Assembly (NCBI RefSeq): GCF_023721755.1
Contig: NZ_JAMDLH010000012.1
Location: forward strand, 39,541 to 103,540
Origin: Pleomorphomonas sp. NRK KF1
Lineage (GTDB): Bacteria > Pseudomonadota > Alphaproteobacteria > Rhizobiales > Pleomorphomonadaceae
Direction of reading: 5' to 3'
Length of the DNA stretch: 64,000 nt
Below the pieces are notes generated by a model. It did no database searches, was not told where the DNA came from, and was given only the letters and a program-made list of their open reading frames with translations. The translations under genes were made by a program, and so were the position numbers. Below, one piece after another: positions 7,387 to 16,273 of this stretch. The number at the start of each line of letters is the position of its first letter. Position 1 is the first letter of the stretch.

Positions 7387-9372
7387 TCAATGCCCGTTCT
7401 CGTGCTCCGGCGCGCCCTGCACGAGCTGCACCTCCGGCGACCGCACAAGGTGAAGGTAGCGCTCGAACTGCACCAGGATGTCGGCGATCAGCTGGTCGCG
7501 CGACATGTTGGTGACGTTGTAGCCGCTGCCGCCGCTGGAGAAGTAGGTGCGCGCCTCGTATCGATACTCCGGCTTGCTGGTATCGAGCGGCGAGAAGCTG
7601 GCCAGCCGCTTGGCGTGAAGGCTGACGCCGTAGACGAAGTCGCGCACGCCTTCGGCCGGCGAGCGCAAGGCTATGGCGCCGTTCTCCTCGTCGACCACCA
7701 CCGTCTCGCGACCTCGCTCCGACAGCTCACGGGCCACCTGAGTGAGCGCCTGCCTGACGTCGCTGGCCATGAAGCGGCGCACCTCGGTCTCGGTCGGCGC
7801 GTGCAGGATGAGGCCGAGGCGGCGCTGCCAGGTGACGCCCGCCGCCGGCTGGGCGGTGGGGAAGGACACGCGGTGCGCCTGCTGGGCGAGGTCGGCGCGC
7901 ATGCCGACGAACAGCGACCAGACCAGCGCCAGCATGACGAAGGTGAAGGGCAGGGCGCTGGCGACGGTGGCCGACTGCAGCGCGCCGAGGCCGCCCGCCA
8001 CGAGCAGGGATGCGGCGACGATGCCTTCCATCGCACACCAGAAGATGCGCTGGCCGATGGTGGTCTGCGTCTCGCCGCCTGCGGCGATCGAGTCCACGAC
8101 CAGCGAGCCGGAGTCGGAGGAGGTGACGAAGAACACGGCGACGAGGAGGATGGCCAGCGTCGAGGTCAGGCCGGAGAACGGCAGATACTCGAAGAAGTGG
8201 AAGAGGCCGACCGAGACGTCGGCGGCGATCGCCCGGCCGAGATCGCCGGCGGCGACGCCGGTGTCGATGAAGATGCCGGTGTTGCCGAACACCGTCATCC
8301 AGAAGAAGGTGAAGCCGGCGGGAATGAACAGGACGGCGGTGACGAACTCGCGCACGGTGCGCCCGCGCGAGATGCGGGCGATGAACATGCCGACGAAGGG
8401 CGACCAGGAAATCCACCAGGCCCAGTAGAACAGCGTCCAGGCGTCGATCCAGGGCGTCGGCTCGTAGGCGTAGATGTTGAAGGTGCGCAGGACCAGCGTG
8501 TCGAGATAGAGCCCGAGATTCTGCACGAAGTCGCGGAATATCAGGTTGGTCGGGCCGACCGCCAGCACGAAGACCATCAGCAGCAGCGCGAGAACGAGGT
8601 TGGTCTCCGAGAGGATGCGCACGCCCCTGTCGAGGCCGCTGACGACAGACACCGTCGCCAGACCGGTGATGACGGCGATCAGCGGCAGCTGGACGGCAAG
8701 GCCGACCTCGACGCCGAGCAGATAGTTGAGGCCGGCGTTGATCTGCGAAACGCCGAGGCCGAGCGAGGTGGCGATGCCGAAGACGGTGCCGACGATGGCG
8801 AAGATGTCGACGGCGTGGCCGATCGGTCCGTTGATGCGTTCCTTCAAGAGCGGATAGAGGCCCGAGCGGATGGTTAGCGGCAGATTGTAGCGGTAGCCGA
8901 AGTAGGCCAGCGACAGGCCTACGACGGCGTAGATCGCCCAGGCATGGATGCCCCAGTGGAAGAAGGTGACGCTCATCGCCTCGCGCATGGCGGCGATCGA
9001 GCGTGGCTCGGCGGTGGGCGGCGCCATGAAATGCGTCATCGGCTCGCCGACGGCGTAGAACATCAGGCCGATGCCCATGCCGGCGGCGAACAGCATGGCG
9101 ATCCAGGACACGAAGCGGAAGTCGGGCGTCGAGTTGTCGGGGCCGAGCTTCAATCGTCCGTAGCGGCCCAGACAGAGCAGCAGCACGGCGATCAGGAAGA
9201 TGCCGACCGACAGCAGGTAGAGCCAGCCGAAGGCGCCGAGAATGCTCGCTTGCAAGCCACTGAAGATCGCACCCGATCGGTTGGGAAAGATGACGCCGAC
9301 GGCCAGAAAAATGGCGATGATGATGACCGAGCCGAAGAAGACCGGCGGATTGATGATGAAGCGCTTGAACAT
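7387..9372 (-). CDS. betT: BCCT-family choline/betaine transporter BetT
   Basis: 661 residues from ATG 9372 ([16 protein letters not shown]), preferred over an upstream start at 9462 because the BCCT family begins near this point and GGAA precedes the ATG. About twelve membrane helices carry the BCCT signatures [12 protein letters not shown] (helix 3), the tryptophan-rich [28 protein letters not shown], and [10 protein letters not shown]. The long C-terminal cytosolic domain, ending with [26 protein letters not shown], matches the BetT subgroup that imports choline with high affinity by proton symport. With proXWV it gives the cell two osmoprotectant uptake systems within 9 kb. No betIBA genes are in the window. 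Confidence 0.9.
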   Translation of the reverse strand: MFKRFIINPPVFFGSVIIIAIFLAVGVIFPNRSGAIFSGLQASILGAFGWLYLLSVGIFLIAVLLLCLGRYGRLKLGPDNSTPDFRFVSWIAMLFAAGMGIGLMFYAVGEPMTHFMAPPTAEPRSIAAMREAMSVTFFHWGIHAWAIYAVVGLSLAYFGYRYNLPLTIRSGLYPLLKERINGPIGHAVDIFAIVGTVFGIATSLGLGVSQINAGLNYLLGVEVGLAVQLPLIAVITGLATVSVVSGLDRGVRILSETNLVLALLLMVFVLAVGPTNLIFRDFVQNLGLYLDTLVLRTFNIYAYEPTPWIDAWTLFYWAWWISWSPFVGMFIARISRGRTVREFVTAVLFIPAGFTFFWMTVFGNTGIFIDTGVAAGDLGRAIAADVSVGLFHFFEYLPFSGLTSTLAILLVAVFFVTSSDSGSLVVDSIAAGGETQTTIGQRIFWCAMEGIVAASLLVAGGLGALQSATVASALPFTFVMLALVWSLFVGMRADLAQQAHRVSFPTAQPAAGVTWQRRLGLILHAPTETEVRRFMASDVRQALTQVARELSERGRETVVVDEENGAIALRSPAEGVRDFVYGVSLHAKRLASFSPLDTSKPEYRYEARTYFSSGGSGYNVTNMSRDQLIADILVQFERYLHLVRSPEVQLVQGAPEHENGH

Positions 9373-9551
9373 TTCCGGCCCCCTGGTCTTCCAACGTTCG
9401 TCGTCGATATCGGAATCGACTCGTCGGTCATTCTTCTGGCCCGCCTCGATATTGGCAAGCAATACGTTGGTGATGTTCGACGCAGCTTCTCAAGTGCTCC
9501 GCGATCACCGGACGGGAGGTCGACAAATGCGATCGACGGGGGCAACAGATC

Positions 9552-10373
9552 TCATTCCGCCTGGGAACCCGCTCCTTCGATCATTTCTTCCATGAAAGCC
9601 AGGGCCTCCAAAACCGCGTCGACGCTTACGGTGCGTATTTCGCCACGCCGCGCGGCCAATGCCGTCTCCAGGATTTTCGAGTCCTGTCCTTCGCATTCCG
9701 TCAGGGCCCAACGGCCGGCGTCGGTCTTGGAGACGATGTGGCCGGTCGCGAGCGCACAGGCAATGCGGGCCACGCCGAGAACGCCCCAGGCGACGATACC
9801 GGCATCGGCAGAGTCGGTCGTCGTGCTTGCCGACATCAAGGCACGCATACGGCCAATCCAGTCGCGCCAGTAGGTTCCGAGATTGGCGGTCTCGAAGCGA
9901 CGGAGCGCCACGTCATTGAGGATCAGACCGAGTTCGTCGGCTGGCGGTCCCTTCAAGACAACTCCATGCCGAGTCCAGAGATGCCAGGTGGCGGGATTGG
10001 CCTCAAATGACGGGCCGATGCGAAACTGACCGTCCTGCACGAAGGCCATGACGAGATCGGAGTTCGGCATCTCGGCAAGACGGTCTGCCGCGATGTAGAA
10101 GCCGTCGAAGCAGGGTGAACCCGTCATCGCCGCGTGAACGCGGACGAGGACGGCAATCTCCTCGTCGCCTAACGGGTGATCCGTCACAGCGGCAAAATCG
10201 ACGTCGCTGCGATCGTCCTGATAGTCACCGAGGGCGACCGAGCCGAGAAGATACACCCCGCGCAGGAAGTCGACCTTATGGGCCGCAAGATGGGCGAGGT
10301 AGCGGTCCACCACTGCCGCCACCGACGACGGCAGGGCGATACCTTCCGGCTCGGTCCGCCCACGAACCGTCAT
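9552..10373 (-). CDS. Aminoglycoside-nucleotidyltransferase-like protein
   Basis: 273 residues. The N-terminal nucleotidyltransferase domain has the GS-x11-D-x-D active site (G44-S45 ... D57, D59 in GSVALGDYQDDRSDVDF). The C-terminal helical domain resembles that of streptomycin/spectinomycin adenylyltransferases (DUF4111-type). Such proteins transfer AMP to a hydroxyl group. Whether this one touches an antibiotic is unknown, and many chromosomal members do not. Its ATG overlaps the stop of the upstream GNAT gene by four bases (ATGA), so the two are translated as a unit. Confidence 0.8.
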   Translation of the reverse strand: MTVRGRTEPEGIALPSSVAAVVDRYLAHLAAHKVDFLRGVYLLGSVALGDYQDDRSDVDFAAVTDHPLGDEEIAVLVRVHAAMTGSPCFDGFYIAADRLAEMPNSDLVMAFVQDGQFRIGPSFEANPATWHLWTRHGVVLKGPPADELGLILNDVALRRFETANLGTYWRDWIGRMRALMSASTTTDSADAGIVAWGVLGVARIACALATGHIVSKTDAGRWALTECEGQDSKILETALAARRGEIRTVSVDAVLEALAFMEEMIEGAGSQAE

Positions 10374-10774
10374 GATGGGCTCCCTCGACTTTCTCCGAGA
10401 TCGATCAGCCCGGCGGCGGTCGGGCGAAAGCCGCAGCCGCGATAGAAGGTCTCGAGGTGGGGCTCGAAATCGACGTGCAGCCAGTGGGCGCCGCGCAGCC
10501 GGGCGAGCCGCTCCGCCTCGTTTACGAGACGCGTCGCGATGCCCTGCCGGCGATAATCCGGATGGACGCAGGTATCGAGGATGAAGGCGTGAACGCCGCC
10601 ATCCCAGGCGATGTTGACGAAGCCGACGAGCGCGTCGCCGTCATAGGCGCCGACGTGGCCAAGGGAGCGCGGCAGGATGTCGGCAAAGCGGGGCTGCGGT
10701 GGGCTACCCCAGGCGGTGCGCCAGAGGGGCTCGATGTCGGCCTCGGTGGGAAAGGGGTCTGTTCGGAACTCCAG
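10370..10774 (-). CDS. GNAT-family N-acetyltransferase with probable CTG start
   Basis: About 134 residues. Acetyltransferase fold with FILDTCVHPDYRRQGIATRLVNEAERLA (acetyl-CoA loop R-R-Q-G-I-A) and HVDFEPHLETFYRGCGFRPT. No ATG precedes the conserved start of the domain. The in-frame CTG at 10774 has a strong GAGGAGG five bases upstream and gives MEFRTDPFPTEAD, which looks like a natural N-terminus. GTG 10834 and TTG 10858 are alternatives with weaker sites. The end overlaps the nucleotidyltransferase start by four bases, and the gene is divergent from the small GST-fold gene. Confidence 0.8.
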   Translation of the reverse strand: MEFRTDPFPTEADIEPLWRTAWGSPPQPRFADILPRSLGHVGAYDGDALVGFVNIAWDGGVHAFILDTCVHPDYRRQGIATRLVNEAERLARLRGAHWLHVDFEPHLETFYRGCGFRPTAAGLIDLGESRGSPS

Positions 10775-10872
10775 ATGGGCCTCCTCGGGCTGATGCAAAG
10801 GCGAACGGCGGCATCGCGACTGGAACTTAAGCACGACAAGGCGGTTTCCCTCGGTCAAGCCAGGAGACCGCC

Positions 10873-11235
10873 ATGTCGCTCATTTCGGAAAATCCCATTC
10901 TGTTCGTCAAGCATACCTGTCCGTTCAGCCTGAAGGTCCGGCTCTATCTGCTGGAGGCCGGCCTTCTCGACACCGTCACTCTGCGCGAGAGCCGGACGCC
11001 CGAGGAGGAAGACGCCATGAAGGAAGAGCTGGCGCCCCATGTTGCCAAGGTCAGCTATCCGACGCTGCGCCTCGGCGACAGCTACATGACGGAATCGGAC
11101 GACATCATCGCCCATTTCGTGGCCGAGGGTGGGCCTTCGCCGTCGCAGCTGCCGACGTTCGAGGCCTATGTCGACGGACCGTTCAAGCAGCTTCTGACGC
11201 TTCACAAGGAGAACGCCGAGCTGAAGCGCGCGTGA
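10873..11235 (+). CDS. Small glutathione S-transferase N-terminal-domain protein
   Basis: 120 residues with a thioredoxin fold of the glutathione S-transferase N-terminal type. VKHTCPFSLKVRLYLLEAGL places a CPFS active-site motif, glutaredoxin-like with a single cysteine. VSYPTLRLGDSYMTESDDIIAHF has the cis-proline and the glutathione-binding ES(D) motif. The C-terminal helical domain of full GSTs is missing, so it is about half the usual length, and nothing shows it was truncated recently. A GGAG lies upstream of ATG 10873. Likely a monothiol redox or glutathione-binding protein. Confidence 0.8.
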   Translation: MSLISENPILFVKHTCPFSLKVRLYLLEAGLLDTVTLRESRTPEEEDAMKEELAPHVAKVSYPTLRLGDSYMTESDDIIAHFVAEGGPSPSQLPTFEAYVDGPFKQLLTLHKENAELKRA

Positions 11236-11256
11236 ACGGCGTGGGTCAGCGCGCTT
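11224..11256. terminator. Hairpin spanning both convergent gene ends
   Basis: AAGCGCGC (11224-11231) pairs with GCGCGCTT (11249-11256). It covers the last codons of the GST-fold gene and of the convergent permease gene, so one palindrome can end transcription from both sides. Confidence 0.5.
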
Positions 11257-12268
11257 CCAACTTGCGCAGATAGCGGTTGCGGTAGGTGTCGAGCACCACG
11301 GCCAGCACGATGACCGTGCCGATGACGATCGGCTTGACGTTGTCCTCGGCGCCGAGCAGCTGCAGGCCCGTTGCCAGCACCTGAAGGATGCAGGCGCCGA
11401 CCAGCGTGCCGATGATCGAGCCCTTGCCGCCCGACAGCGACGTGCCGCCGATGATCACCGCCGCGATGGCGTTGAGCTCGTAGCCGATGCCGGCGATCGG
11501 GCTGCCGACGTTGAGACGCAGGAGGAACACCATGGCGGCGATGCCGGCGGTCAGCCCGCTGATGGTGAATACGGCGATCTTGAAGATGCGCGGATTGTGG
11601 CCGGACAGGCGCACCGCTTCCTCGTTGGTGCCGATGGCGAAGACGAAGCGGCCGAACACGGTGAAGCGCAGGATGAACCAGCCGATCAGGATGACGATGA
11701 TGGCGATCAGGAAGATCGACGGCAGAACGCCGAAGTAGATCTGGTTGCCGAAATCGACGAAGGGCTGGGGCAGGCCGGTGATGGTGGAGTTGTCGGAGAC
11801 GACGCGGGCGAGGCCGCTGGCGACGTTGAGCATGCCGAGCGTCACGATGAACGACGGCAGCTTCCATTTCTCGCAGACCCAGCCGTTGATGGCGCCGCAG
11901 GCAGCCCCCGTCGCCATGCAGGCCAGCAGCGCCAGCGGGATCGACATCCACGGCGACAGGTCCTCGCGCACCATGATGGTGGCGCCGACCACGGTGCAGA
12001 GCGCCAGCACCGAACCGACCGACAGGTCGATGCCGCCGGTCAGGATGACGAAGGTCATGCCGGCGGCCAGCACGGTGTTGATGGCGATCTGCACGAAGAT
12101 CTTCAGGAAGTTCTCGGGCGTCGCGAAATAGGGCGCCGTGGCCGAGAAGAACAGCACGATGATCACCAGCGCGATGGCGACGCCCGCCTCGCGCATCGAG
12201 ATGCGCAGGAAATTGTCCCACACGGTTGCCGTCTTGCGCTCGCCGGCGCTTTCAGTTCCCTCGGACAC
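11246..12268 (-). CDS. Ribose-type sugar ABC transporter, permease
   Basis: About 340 residues, RbsC/BPD_transp_2 family. Around ten hydrophobic helices include the typical TVLAAGMTFVILTGGIDLSVGSVLAL and GYELNAIAAVIIGGTSLSGGKGSIIGTLVGA. It is the membrane channel of the sugar importer. Three starts are possible. GTG 12268 has AGGAG seven bases upstream and gives MSEGTESAGE; ATG 12274 is too close to that AGGAG; ATG 12283 has none. All overlap the end of the ATPase gene (stop at 12252), indicating coupling. It is the last gene of the sbp-ATPase-permease operon. Confidence 0.9.
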   Translation of the reverse strand: MSEGTESAGERKTATVWDNFLRISMREAGVAIALVIIVLFFSATAPYFATPENFLKIFVQIAINTVLAAGMTFVILTGGIDLSVGSVLALCTVVGATIMVREDLSPWMSIPLALLACMATGAACGAINGWVCEKWKLPSFIVTLGMLNVASGLARVVSDNSTITGLPQPFVDFGNQIYFGVLPSIFLIAIIVILIGWFILRFTVFGRFVFAIGTNEEAVRLSGHNPRIFKIAVFTISGLTAGIAAMVFLLRLNVGSPIAGIGYELNAIAAVIIGGTSLSGGKGSIIGTLVGACILQVLATGLQLLGAEDNVKPIVIGTVIVLAVVLDTYRNRYLRKLEAR

Positions 12269-13826
12269 GTCCATACTCCTCATAGGCAAGCGAGAGAATG
12301 CGGTTCTGGTCGAACTCGGCGCGCGGCACTTCGCCGGCAAGGCGCCCGTTGGAGAAGACCAGGATGCGGTGGCAGATGGACATCAGCTCCGGCAGGTCCG
12401 AGGACACCACGAGGATGCCCTTTCCCTCGGCGGCGAGCTGACCCATCAGCTCGTAGATTTCCACCTTGGCGCCCACGTCGATGCCGCGCGTCGGCTCGTC
12501 GCAGATCAGCACGCTCGATCCACGATAAAGCCACTTTGCGATCACCACCTTCTGCTGGTTGCCGCCGGAGAAGGTGCCGACCTTCTGGAAGATGGTCGGC
12601 GTCTTGACGCGCAGCCCGGCGACCAGCCGCTCCGACGCGGCGTTCTCCATGGCGCGGTCGAGCAGCCCCTTGCGCGACAGCCGCTTGAGATCGGTGATGG
12701 TGATGTTCTCGGCGCAGCTCATTTCGAGCAGAAGGCCCTGCTGCTTGCGGTCCTCGGTCATCAGGCAGATGCCGGCGGCCACGGCCTCCTTGGGCGAGGC
12801 GATGGCGACGGGGCGGCCATTGACGCGGATGGTGCCGGAAGCCTTGGGATCGGCGCCGAAGATCGCCCTGACAGCCTCGGTCCGGCCGCTGCCCACGAGG
12901 CCGGCGATGCCGACGATCTCGCCGTTGCGCACCGAGAAGTCGATCGGCGGGCTCGTCTCCGTCAGGCGAAGCCCCTCGACGGCGAGCGCCTCGCCGGTGG
13001 GCTTGATGTCCTCGCGGAAGACGCCCTGGTCGGTGACGGTGCGGCCGACCATCAGGCGCACGATGTCGGGAATGGCGAGGCCCTTGAGCGGTTCGGTGGT
13101 CACGTGCTGGCCGTCGCGCAGCACGGTGACGCGGTCGCCCACCTCGTAGATCTCCTGCAGGCGGTGGGAGATGTAGAGCGTGGTGACCTTGCGTTCCTTG
13201 AGGCGATGCAGGATCTCGAACAGGCGGTCGACCTCCTTGGAGGTCAGCGTCGCCGTCGGCTCGTCGAGCACCAGGAGCTTGCTCTCGTGGGCGAGAGCCT
13301 TGGCGATCTCGATCAGCTGCATCTGCGCGACGCCGAGCCGGCTCACCACGGTCGAAGGCGAAATGTCGAGGCCGACTTCGGCGAGCAGTTCGGCGGCGCG
13401 ACGGTTCATCTCGCGGTAGTTCACGAGGCCGCGCCGGCTCGGCAGATGCTCGAACAAGAGGTTCTCGGCGACCGTCAGGTTGGAGAGAAGATTGAGCTCC
13501 TGGTGGACGACGCGGATGCCCTTGGAAAAGGCCTCCAATGGCGAGGCGGGGCTGTAGGGCGCGCCGTTGAACCAGATGCTGCCCTCGTCGGGCGGAAACA
13601 GGCCGCCGAGCAGATTGATCAGCGTCGACTTGCCGGCGCCGTTCTCGCCGAGCAGCACGTGGCCCTCGCCGCGCTGGATGTCGAAGCTGACGTTGCGCAG
13701 GGCGACGACGCCCGGAAAGCGCTTGCCGACGCCCTGAAGCCTCAGGATGGGGCCGGCATCCTGATTGTGCCGCGCGGCGGCATCGGCTTCGAGAACCGGC
13801 GCCACTTCATGGGGATCTGTGGTCAT
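12252..13826 (-). CDS. Ribose-type sugar ABC transporter, tandem ATP-binding protein
   Basis: 524 residues with two ATPase halves, as in RbsA/MglA/XylG. The first half has Walker A GENGAGKST, a degenerate signature (LGVAQMQLIEIAKAL) and Walker B LLVLDEPTATL. The second half has a degenerate Walker A (GLVGSGRTE), the signature FSGGNQQKV and Walker B VLICDEPTRGIDVGAK. The asymmetry of one weakened motif per half is normal for this family. It energises uptake of a pentose or similar sugar captured by the protein encoded upstream. The N-terminus carries about 25 extra residues before the first domain. Confidence 0.93.
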   Translation of the reverse strand: MTTDPHEVAPVLEADAAARHNQDAGPILRLQGVGKRFPGVVALRNVSFDIQRGEGHVLLGENGAGKSTLINLLGGLFPPDEGSIWFNGAPYSPASPLEAFSKGIRVVHQELNLLSNLTVAENLLFEHLPSRRGLVNYREMNRRAAELLAEVGLDISPSTVVSRLGVAQMQLIEIAKALAHESKLLVLDEPTATLTSKEVDRLFEILHRLKERKVTTLYISHRLQEIYEVGDRVTVLRDGQHVTTEPLKGLAIPDIVRLMVGRTVTDQGVFREDIKPTGEALAVEGLRLTETSPPIDFSVRNGEIVGIAGLVGSGRTEAVRAIFGADPKASGTIRVNGRPVAIASPKEAVAAGICLMTEDRKQQGLLLEMSCAENITITDLKRLSRKGLLDRAMENAASERLVAGLRVKTPTIFQKVGTFSGGNQQKVVIAKWLYRGSSVLICDEPTRGIDVGAKVEIYELMGQLAAEGKGILVVSSDLPELMSICHRILVFSNGRLAGEVPRAEFDQNRILSLAYEEYGRVRGN

Positions 13827-13865
13827 GACGAGAACTGCCCTGAATGCTTCGGCGCGGCAGGGGAG

Positions 13866-13895
13866 GATCCGGCGCGGGGTGCCCCGTGCCGGATC
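13866..13895 (-). promoter_or_regulatory. Intercistronic hairpin after the sugar-binding-protein gene
   Basis: GATCCGGCgCGGGG (13866-13879) pairs with CCCCGtGCCGGATC (13882-13895); the only non-Watson-Crick position can form G-U. It sits in the 87-base gap between the binding-protein gene and the ATPase gene and has no T-tract, like the hairpins between proX and proW. Confidence 0.6.
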
Positions 13896-13913
13896 GAAGC
13901 CGGTTCCGACCGA

Positions 13914-14894
13914 TCAGAGATCGGCGGCGGTGATCAGCTTGATGTCGGTCTTGACCCAGCCGGTGAACGTCTCGCCCGCCATCTGGCGCAGGCCGTACTC
14001 GATGCCCATGGCGGCCATCTGGGCGCCGTACTGCTCGACAGTCGCCAGCATCTTGCCGTCCTTGATCAACGGCTGCACGGCCGGGATGTTGTCGAAGCCG
14101 ACCACCTTGATCTTGCCGGAGAGTCCGGCGCTGTCGAGCGCCTTGACGACGCCGAGAGCCATGGAGTCGTTGGCGGCCATGACGCCCTGGATGTCGTTGT
14201 ACTTGGTGAGGAAGTTGGTCATCAGCGTGTTGGCTTCCTCGGTCTCCCAATGGGCCGTCTTGCTGTCGAGCAACTGCAGCTTGCCGGCGGCGACGGCGTC
14301 GTCGAAGCCCTTCTTGCGCTGCTGGGCGTTGTCGGCCTCGGGGTTGCCTTCGAGGATGACCACCTTGCCGCCTTCGCCGAGGTCCTTGGCCAGCGCGGTA
14401 CCGGCAAGGAGCGCGCCTTCGCGGTTGTCGGGGCCGAAGAAGGCGAGGTCGATGCCGGCCTTCTTCTTGGCTTCCTGGTCAAGTTCGACGTCGATGTTGA
14501 TGACGGCGACGCCGGCCTTCACGGCCTTGGCGAGCGGGGTGACCATGGCCTTGGAGTCGGCCGGGGCGACGACGATGATGTCGTACTTCTGGGTCACGAA
14601 GTTCTCGACGGCGTCGACCTGGGCGGCGAAGTCGCGCTCGTCCTTCATGCCGACGGCCTTGAAGTCGAACTTGTCGGCGTTCTCCGCCGCATACTTCTCG
14701 GCGCCGGCCTGCATCTGCTTGAAGAACTCGTTGGCGAGCGACTTCATGACGAGGCCGACCTTGGGCTTCTTGGCCTCAGCGAATACCGGAGTGACGCCCG
14801 AGACCAGAACCAGCGAACCGGCGGCGCCGGCCAGCAGCAACCGGCGACGGCTTACGCCAGACAGACTCCGCCCGTCCGAAGAAAATGAAGTCAT
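13914..14894 (-). CDS. Ribose-type sugar ABC transporter, periplasmic binding protein
   Basis: 326 residues. The N-terminus SRRRLLLAGAAGSLVLVSGVTPVFA is a signal peptide with consecutive arginines that could use the Tat route. The mature part is a type I periplasmic binding protein of the RbsB class (KVGLVMKSLANEFFKQM, IIVVAPADSKAMVTPLAKA, GVMAANDSMALGVVKAL, KVVGFDNIPAVQPLI). The start is secure: GGGAGGG lies four bases before ATG 14894. Upstream are two ACGT-centred palindromes that probably bind the LacI-family protein encoded next to it. The ligand (ribose, xylose, allose, inositol or another) cannot be decided here. Confidence 0.92.
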   Translation of the reverse strand: MTSFSSDGRSLSGVSRRRLLLAGAAGSLVLVSGVTPVFAEAKKPKVGLVMKSLANEFFKQMQAGAEKYAAENADKFDFKAVGMKDERDFAAQVDAVENFVTQKYDIIVVAPADSKAMVTPLAKAVKAGVAVINIDVELDQEAKKKAGIDLAFFGPDNREGALLAGTALAKDLGEGGKVVILEGNPEADNAQQRKKGFDDAVAAGKLQLLDSKTAHWETEEANTLMTNFLTKYNDIQGVMAANDSMALGVVKALDSAGLSGKIKVVGFDNIPAVQPLIKDGKMLATVEQYGAQMAAMGIEYGLRQMAGETFTGWVKTDIKLITAADL

Positions 14895-14909
14895 TTTACC
14901 CTCCCAAGC

Positions 14910-14959
14910 GAACGTTTTCTTTGAGCCGGACCCAATGTACCGGCCCGATGAAACGTTTC
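14910..14959. promoter_or_regulatory. Two LacI-type operator candidates upstream of the sugar operon
   Basis: GAAACGTTTC (14950-14959) is a perfect 10-bp palindrome. GAACGTTTTC (14910-14919) is a related, imperfect one. Both have the central CG dinucleotide typical of LacI-family operators, and both lie between the binding-protein start (14894) and the repressor gene. Confidence 0.55.
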
Positions 14960-15098
14960 CAAATGACGCTACCAGTATAGAACAACCGCATCAAGACGAG
15001 AGGCGACATTCCGACCAAAGTTGAGTGCGTAGAAAATACCGTTTATTAACAGCGATATACGCTGCCAGGCAAACAGACTTCGCTTTGATGGGACGATT

Positions 15099-16100
15099 TT
15101 AGGAGGGTGAAGCGCAGGTTTCGCGCAGCGCCATGACGCAGGGGAAGATGTAGCTCGCGTCGGCGTCGAGCGGCTCGCCGCCGATCAACAGATCGATGGC
15201 GCATTTGGCGATCGCGGCGACCGGCTGGACGGCGGTCGTCACGCGCGGCACCACCAGATCGGAGATCAGGATGCCGTCGAAGCCGACGACCGACAACTCG
15301 CCGGGTATGGCGATGCGGCGGTCGAAAGCGGCGCGCAGCACGCCGATGGCCTGCTGGTCGGAGCAGGCGAACACCGCCGTCGGTCTCAAGCCGTCCTCGG
15401 CGAGCAGCGTCTTGGCCGCCTCGCGCCCGCCCTCGTAGTTGAACGGCGCCGAGACGATCCAGGCGGCGGGGTCGAGACCGGCTTCGGCGAGGCGGGACGC
15501 CATTACGTCCATGAAGCCGGCGAGCCGCTCGCGGGCGACGAAGGAGTTCTCGGGGCCGGAGATGCAGGCGATGCGTCGGTGGCCGAGCGACACGAGGTGC
15601 TCGGTCGCCATGCGCGCCCCGGCGCGGTGGTCGGCGGCGACGAAGGGATGACCGGCAAGGCGCCGATCGACGACGACCAAGCGCAGGCCATCGGGATTGG
15701 CGATCGAGGTGGCGCGGTTGCTCGGCACCACCACCACGCCCTCGACCTTGCTGCGGGCGAGGTTGGCGATCAGGGCCGCCTCGCTGTCGACCTGCTCGTC
15801 GGAGCTGGCGAACAGCACGCTGTAGCCGCGCTCCTTGGCGCGCAATTCGAGGTGCTGCATCAGGTCGGCGAAGAAGGGGTTGCGCAGGTCGGGGATGACG
15901 ACGCCGAGCGTCCGATTGGTGCCGCGCCTCAGGCTCTGGGCGGCGGCGTCCGGCCGGAAGCCCAGCTCGGCGATGACCTCGTTGACGATGCGCTTCTTGG
16001 CCTCGGTGACCGACGGATGCCCGTTGACGACCCGCGACACCGTGCCGACGGACACGCCGGCCTTCCTGGCAACGTCACGGATTGTCGTGCGCGGTTTCAC
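15099..16100 (-). CDS. LacI-family transcriptional repressor
   Basis: 333 residues. The N-terminal helix-turn-helix is TTIRDVARKAGVSVGTVSRVVN with hinge helix AAQSLRRG, followed by a periplasmic-binding-protein-like effector domain (LGVVIPDLRNPFFADLMQHLE, VEGVVVVPS, PTAVFACSDQQAIGVLRAA, LSVVGFDGILISDLVVPRVTTA). It lies just upstream of, and in the same direction as, the sugar ABC operon, so it most likely represses that operon through the ACGT palindromes at 14910-14959 and is released by the transported sugar or a derivative. Confidence 0.93.
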   Translation of the reverse strand: MKPRTTIRDVARKAGVSVGTVSRVVNGHPSVTEAKKRIVNEVIAELGFRPDAAAQSLRRGTNRTLGVVIPDLRNPFFADLMQHLELRAKERGYSVLFASSDEQVDSEAALIANLARSKVEGVVVVPSNRATSIANPDGLRLVVVDRRLAGHPFVAADHRAGARMATEHLVSLGHRRIACISGPENSFVARERLAGFMDVMASRLAEAGLDPAAWIVSAPFNYEGGREAAKTLLAEDGLRPTAVFACSDQQAIGVLRAAFDRRIAIPGELSVVGFDGILISDLVVPRVTTAVQPVAAIAKCAIDLLIGGEPLDADASYIFPCVMALRETCASPS

Positions 16101-16198
16101 ATCGGTCTCGGGGTTCGGTTGCGCCGCCTATGCATAACCGGACGGTGGGTGATTTCAATGCGGTTGTTGCCGAGGCGGAAACCGGTCAGGCAAAGATA

Positions 16199-16236
16199 GG
16201 GCCCTCCCGGTGTCTCTCAATTCACCGGGAAGGCCC
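16199..16236 (-). terminator. Terminator of the fliF-flbD operon
   Basis: GGGCCcTCCCGGTG (16199-16212) and CACCGGGAaGGCCC (16223-16236) form a 13-bp stem with one mismatch. Read leftwards it is followed by TATCTTT. It begins about 40 bases after the flbD stop. Confidence 0.65.
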
Positions 16237-16273
16237 GCGATTGTTGCTCCGCGCCCGTCAAGGTCCGGGATGA

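Noticed and set aside
9552..10373. Calling the nucleotidyltransferase an antibiotic-resistance gene (aadA)
   Set aside because: Only the fold and active site are seen; there is no integron, mobile element or close match to justify a resistance claim.
12138..14888. A 916-codon open frame on the plus strand
   Set aside because: It is the antisense shadow of the sugar ABC operon; histidine/aspartate/glycine-rich text without domains, while the minus strand has complete conserved proteins.
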